From positions 6,730,501 to 6,794,500 of the forward strand of contig NZ_CP029693.1 of NCBI RefSeq assembly GCF_003228315.1: 64,000 bases of DNA. The letters are read 5' to 3'. A program made the position numbers and the translations under genes. The DNA comes from Pseudomonas putida. GTDB taxonomy: Bacteria > Pseudomonadota > Gammaproteobacteria > Pseudomonadales > Pseudomonadaceae. This document shows, piece after piece, positions 61,810 to 64,000 of this stretch. The notes under the pieces are model-generated. The model was not told where the DNA came from and searched no databases. It was given only the letters and a program-made list of their open reading frames with translations. How positions within the stretch are numbered: the first letter of the stretch is position 1; every line of letters starts with the position of its first letter.

Positions 61810-62331
61810 TCACTTCGGACATGACGGCGGCTCCGGCAGATGCAGCGGGGTCTTGATCGGGTATTCGGGGCTGCCGTAGGCGTAGCAGGAGGTGGTGACC
61901 TGAAGCTCGTCGCAGGGCAGGAAGTGCACGGTGAGGCCGCAGGTTTTTTGGCCGGTGTAGTCGGGGATGGGGGCTATTTTGGTGTGTTGGCGTTTTTGAG
62001 CCTCCATTTTGTCGAGCCACGCATCGTACTTCGCCTCATCAGCGAAACCGGGGAAGCCTTTGGACCCAGCTACACCAGTTTCCCAGTCTATGCGCACCGT
62101 CATCCCCGGTTGCCAGCGTGAAGGGGCGACGTAGCAGCAACCGCCCCCTCCACCTTGGTAAGCACCAATAATGTCGATCCCCGAGCGCCCCTCAACACTG
62201 AAGCGATTGATGGCCCAGTGGGTGTGGTTGATGGCTTCCAGAGAGCCGGCCTCGGCGGTTTGCAGGAGCACGGTCGCCATTAATCCCGCAAGCGCCCTAA
62301 TCCGTAGGCGACACGCATGGCGATGGGGCAT
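61810..62331 (-). CDS. DUF3304 secreted protein, candidate immunity protein
   Basis: 173 residues from ATG 62331 with AAAGGA upstream; the longer frame would overlap the previous gene. Basic N-terminus then signal peptide (ALAGLMATVLLQTAEAG). DUF3304 features: INHTHWAINRFSVEG, YQGGGGGCCYVAP, KYDAWL and KTCGLTVHFLPCDELQ, with five cysteines. DUF3304 genes commonly follow DUF2235/Tle-type effectors. 37 bp downstream of the DUF2235 gene, so translated from the same transcript. A periplasmic location would suit neutralising a phospholipase. Confidence 0.88.
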   Translation of the reverse strand: MPHRHACRLRIRALAGLMATVLLQTAEAGSLEAINHTHWAINRFSVEGRSGIDIIGAYQGGGGGCCYVAPSRWQPGMTVRIDWETGVAGSKGFPGFADEAKYDAWLDKMEAQKRQHTKIAPIPDYTGQKTCGLTVHFLPCDELQVTTSCYAYGSPEYPIKTPLHLPEPPSCPK

Positions 62332-62368
62332 GGATTTTGTTCCTTTTGCCGAGTGTCGAGTAACCGAA

Positions 62369-64000
62369 TCAAACCTGCCCATCGTTCACCTCGCCGACCG
62401 TGGCGTAAAAGTCGTCCCAGATGGCATCGATGGCTTTATGCACCTCAGCCAGGCGTTGGGCATTCATGACGGGCGGTCGTGCTGTCGCAGCCGGTGAATA
62501 GACTGGCAAGGGAGTTCCGCTGGCCAGCATGGCCGTCTGGATTTCCGGATTGAGGGCCAACTCCCGGCGGCTGGCTTCACCGAAGAACACCATGCGTTCG
62601 CGAAAATAGCTGCCCAGCGGTTCGCGCCCGAACGAGTAAAGGAACCAGGCGCGGGAGTCGTGGACTTGTTCATCGAACAACGCCCGCAGCAGTCCGGCCG
62701 GTTGATGGGCGTTGCGGCTCTCGTCGACATTGCCACGGCTGTTTTCGTCCCAGCGATTGCGTTCATGTTCCGCACGTGGAAACAACTCGTTGACCCGGGC
62801 TTTGCCTGCGGCCTTCATCTGCCGGCTTTCGACATGGGCATCGGCACTGATGATGCGCAGGACGGCGGCAGGCGGGGCATTGGCCGGTAAGACTCGGCTC
62901 AGACTGGAGGCCAGGTGGTCGGGGTCGTGGTAGTGCGCACGGAACTCTTCGGCCGCCTCGCGCAGTTGGGTTCTGGCGATGTCCGGGTCGAAATCCGGGA
63001 GGCCGGGTTCCAGCGGGCTTTTCGGAGTGCGGCCATCGCGTTCGCGGGCGCGTTGTTGGAGACGTTTTTTTTCAATGTCTGCCTGTTCTTTTTTGCGCTC
63101 GGCCTTGGCGATGGCTCGCGCCTCGGAATTAGCGTGGGTATCGCTTGCGTCGAGGTAGAAAGGGGTTTTTCTCAGGCTGGCAAAGGCATAGCGGTCGATG
63201 CGCCAGGCGGTGATCCAGCCGAGTTGTTCGCGGACGGCCTGTTCCAGCGTGGTGGTGGATGGTAGGGATTGGTAGTGTTCGGTTTGCTCGGGGAGCAGTG
63301 GTTCGGCAACGGGTGGCAGGCCTAGAGTTATTACGCGCCAGGCGTTGAAGCGATGGATTAGATTAGGGGCCGCAATGCACTCGAGTACCAACTCAGGCTC
63401 TAACGCCCGCCAGAGTTCATGACGCATCTCGATAGGCAGGGCATTTTTCGGCACTTTCAGTGGTGCGCCATGCTCAAAGGCGTCGGCATACAAGTCATTT
63501 AAGGCAATCTGCGACAACAGCAGGTGATCACTTTCTCCCACCGCCTTGCCCTGATCCCCCGGCGGATACCCGCCACCCAGATCGGAATGCACACCCGGAT
63601 AGATCACTTCCTCACTGTTGATCGGATACTCACCGCTCTCACGCCGAATCGATTCCAGTGGAAAACACAACCGCTGTTCATGACTGGCCACAAGGTGCAA
63701 ACAGCGCTTGACCAGTCCACCACCAGGTAACTGCTGATTACCATCGGCCCAGCTCATATGCCCGTCCGCTCCGGGCACGATATCGGCGAAACCCACCGAA
63801 GCCACGGTATCCAGCAACCCCAGATATTCCACGCTGACGGGCAGCTCCAGATCGCCCAGTTTCAGCGCTGGCGTATAACGCATCAGCTCATTCAACCAAC
63901 TGACAAAGGCCCGCGCCGCCGCCGCGCCACGGGAAAAGCCATAGACAAACAGCTTGACCCCCAACAGCTTGCACATGCCGGGCTGCGGTTGGCTCAAGGC
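62369..64000 (-). CDS. DUF2235 type VI phospholipase effector (Tle1-like), N-terminus beyond window
   Basis: At least 543 codons; the frame is open at the right edge, so the start lies outside. The nucleophile elbow VYGFSRGAAAARAF (GxSxG) is near the visible start, followed by GLLDTVASVG and the Asp/His region GVHSDLGGGYPPG. This is the alpha/beta hydrolase part of DUF2235/Tle1. The C-terminal half has a charged coiled-coil stretch (AIAKAERKKEQADIEKKRLQQRA) and a late membrane-interacting-like region. T6SS phospholipases of this kind attack target-cell membranes. Partner: the adjacent DUF3304 gene. Confidence 0.9.
   Translation of the reverse strand, partial: ALSQPQPGMCKLLGVKLFVYGFSRGAAAARAFVSWLNELMRYTPALKLGDLELPVSVEYLGLLDTVASVGFADIVPGADGHMSWADGNQQLPGGGLVKRCLHLVASHEQRLCFPLESIRRESGEYPINSEEVIYPGVHSDLGGGYPPGDQGKAVGESDHLLLSQIALNDLYADAFEHGAPLKVPKNALPIEMRHELWRALEPELVLECIAAPNLIHRFNAWRVITLGLPPVAEPLLPEQTEHYQSLPSTTTLEQAVREQLGWITAWRIDRYAFASLRKTPFYLDASDTHANSEARAIAKAERKKEQADIEKKRLQQRARERDGRTPKSPLEPGLPDFDPDIARTQLREAAEEFRAHYHDPDHLASSLSRVLPANAPPAAVLRIISADAHVESRQMKAAGKARVNELFPRAEHERNRWDENSRGNVDESRNAHQPAGLLRALFDEQVHDSRAWFLYSFGREPLGSYFRERMVFFGEASRRELALNPEIQTAMLASGTPLPVYSPAATARPPVMNAQRLAEVHKAIDAIWDDFYATVGEVNDGQV

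Overview
The window is GC-rich, densely coded bacterial DNA. Gene content and gene style point to a Pseudomonas of the fluorescens group: a 554-residue Pgi, an OprD-family porin, a class II (medium-chain) PHA synthase, an MHS-type transporter, paired DUF1254 proteins, an AotJ-like amino-acid ABC system, a Tle-type DUF2235 protein, and a Pseudomonas-style repeat built around GAGCTGCCGCAGGCTGCGATC-like sequence. This assignment rests on recognition, not on a search. No tRNA, rRNA, CRISPR array, integrase or intact insertion sequence was seen. Most of the region looks like catabolic and accessory chromosome.

Layout. 1-7.7 kb: small membrane and secreted proteins of unknown role, a GNAT acetyltransferase, a tautomerase/carboxymuconolactone-decarboxylase pair divergent from a LysR regulator, a class V aminotransferase and a VOC protein. 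7.7-11 kb: a visibly AT-richer insert with two proteins that each carry an Rx4H HEPN-type motif, followed by a divergent DapF paralogue. 12-14.2 kb: a small acidic secreted protein and pgi. 14.2-20.4 kb: a divergent catabolic locus (GMC oxidoreductase and APC permease on one side; SIS sugar-phosphate enzyme, ROK kinase and DeoR regulator on the other). It carries three perfect TGCACG-N4-CGTGCA palindromes, two of them inside mirrored promoter-like sequences.

20.7-30.3 kb: YghU-type glutathione enzyme, LysR regulator, VOC protein, S-formylglutathione hydrolase, PhyH dioxygenase, a complete polar amino-acid ABC transporter, an M20 amidohydrolase and a second binding protein. The set suggests import of an amino-acid-like compound, oxidative removal of a one-carbon group, amide hydrolysis and formaldehyde disposal. 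30.7-41.3 kb: DUF3313 lipoprotein, glycine-zipper protein, AraC regulator divergent from an SDR-VOC-dehydrogenase operon, two DUF1254 proteins with a predicted outer-membrane protein, and an AspT-type antiporter. 41.5-44.7 kb: TetR regulator, di-Mop molbindin, catabolic-type acetolactate synthase.

44.7-50.7 kb: OprD porin, MHS transporter, DUF2817/M14 peptidase and PuuD-like hydrolase, divergent from a LysR regulator; this looks like uptake and hydrolysis of a gamma-glutamyl or amide-linked compound. 50.9-52.7 kb: an orphan PHA synthase. 53.7-61.5 kb: a C45 (penicillin acyltransferase-type) Ntn hydrolase, a full dipeptide-type ABC importer with fused ATPases, a GntR regulator and an alpha/beta hydrolase. 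61.6-64 kb: a 32-bp perfect inverted repeat, then a DUF3304 protein and a DUF2235 (Tle-like) type VI effector that runs off the right edge.

Functions for whole clusters are inferences from family membership and gene order. Starts were chosen from Shine-Dalgarno spacing and family length.
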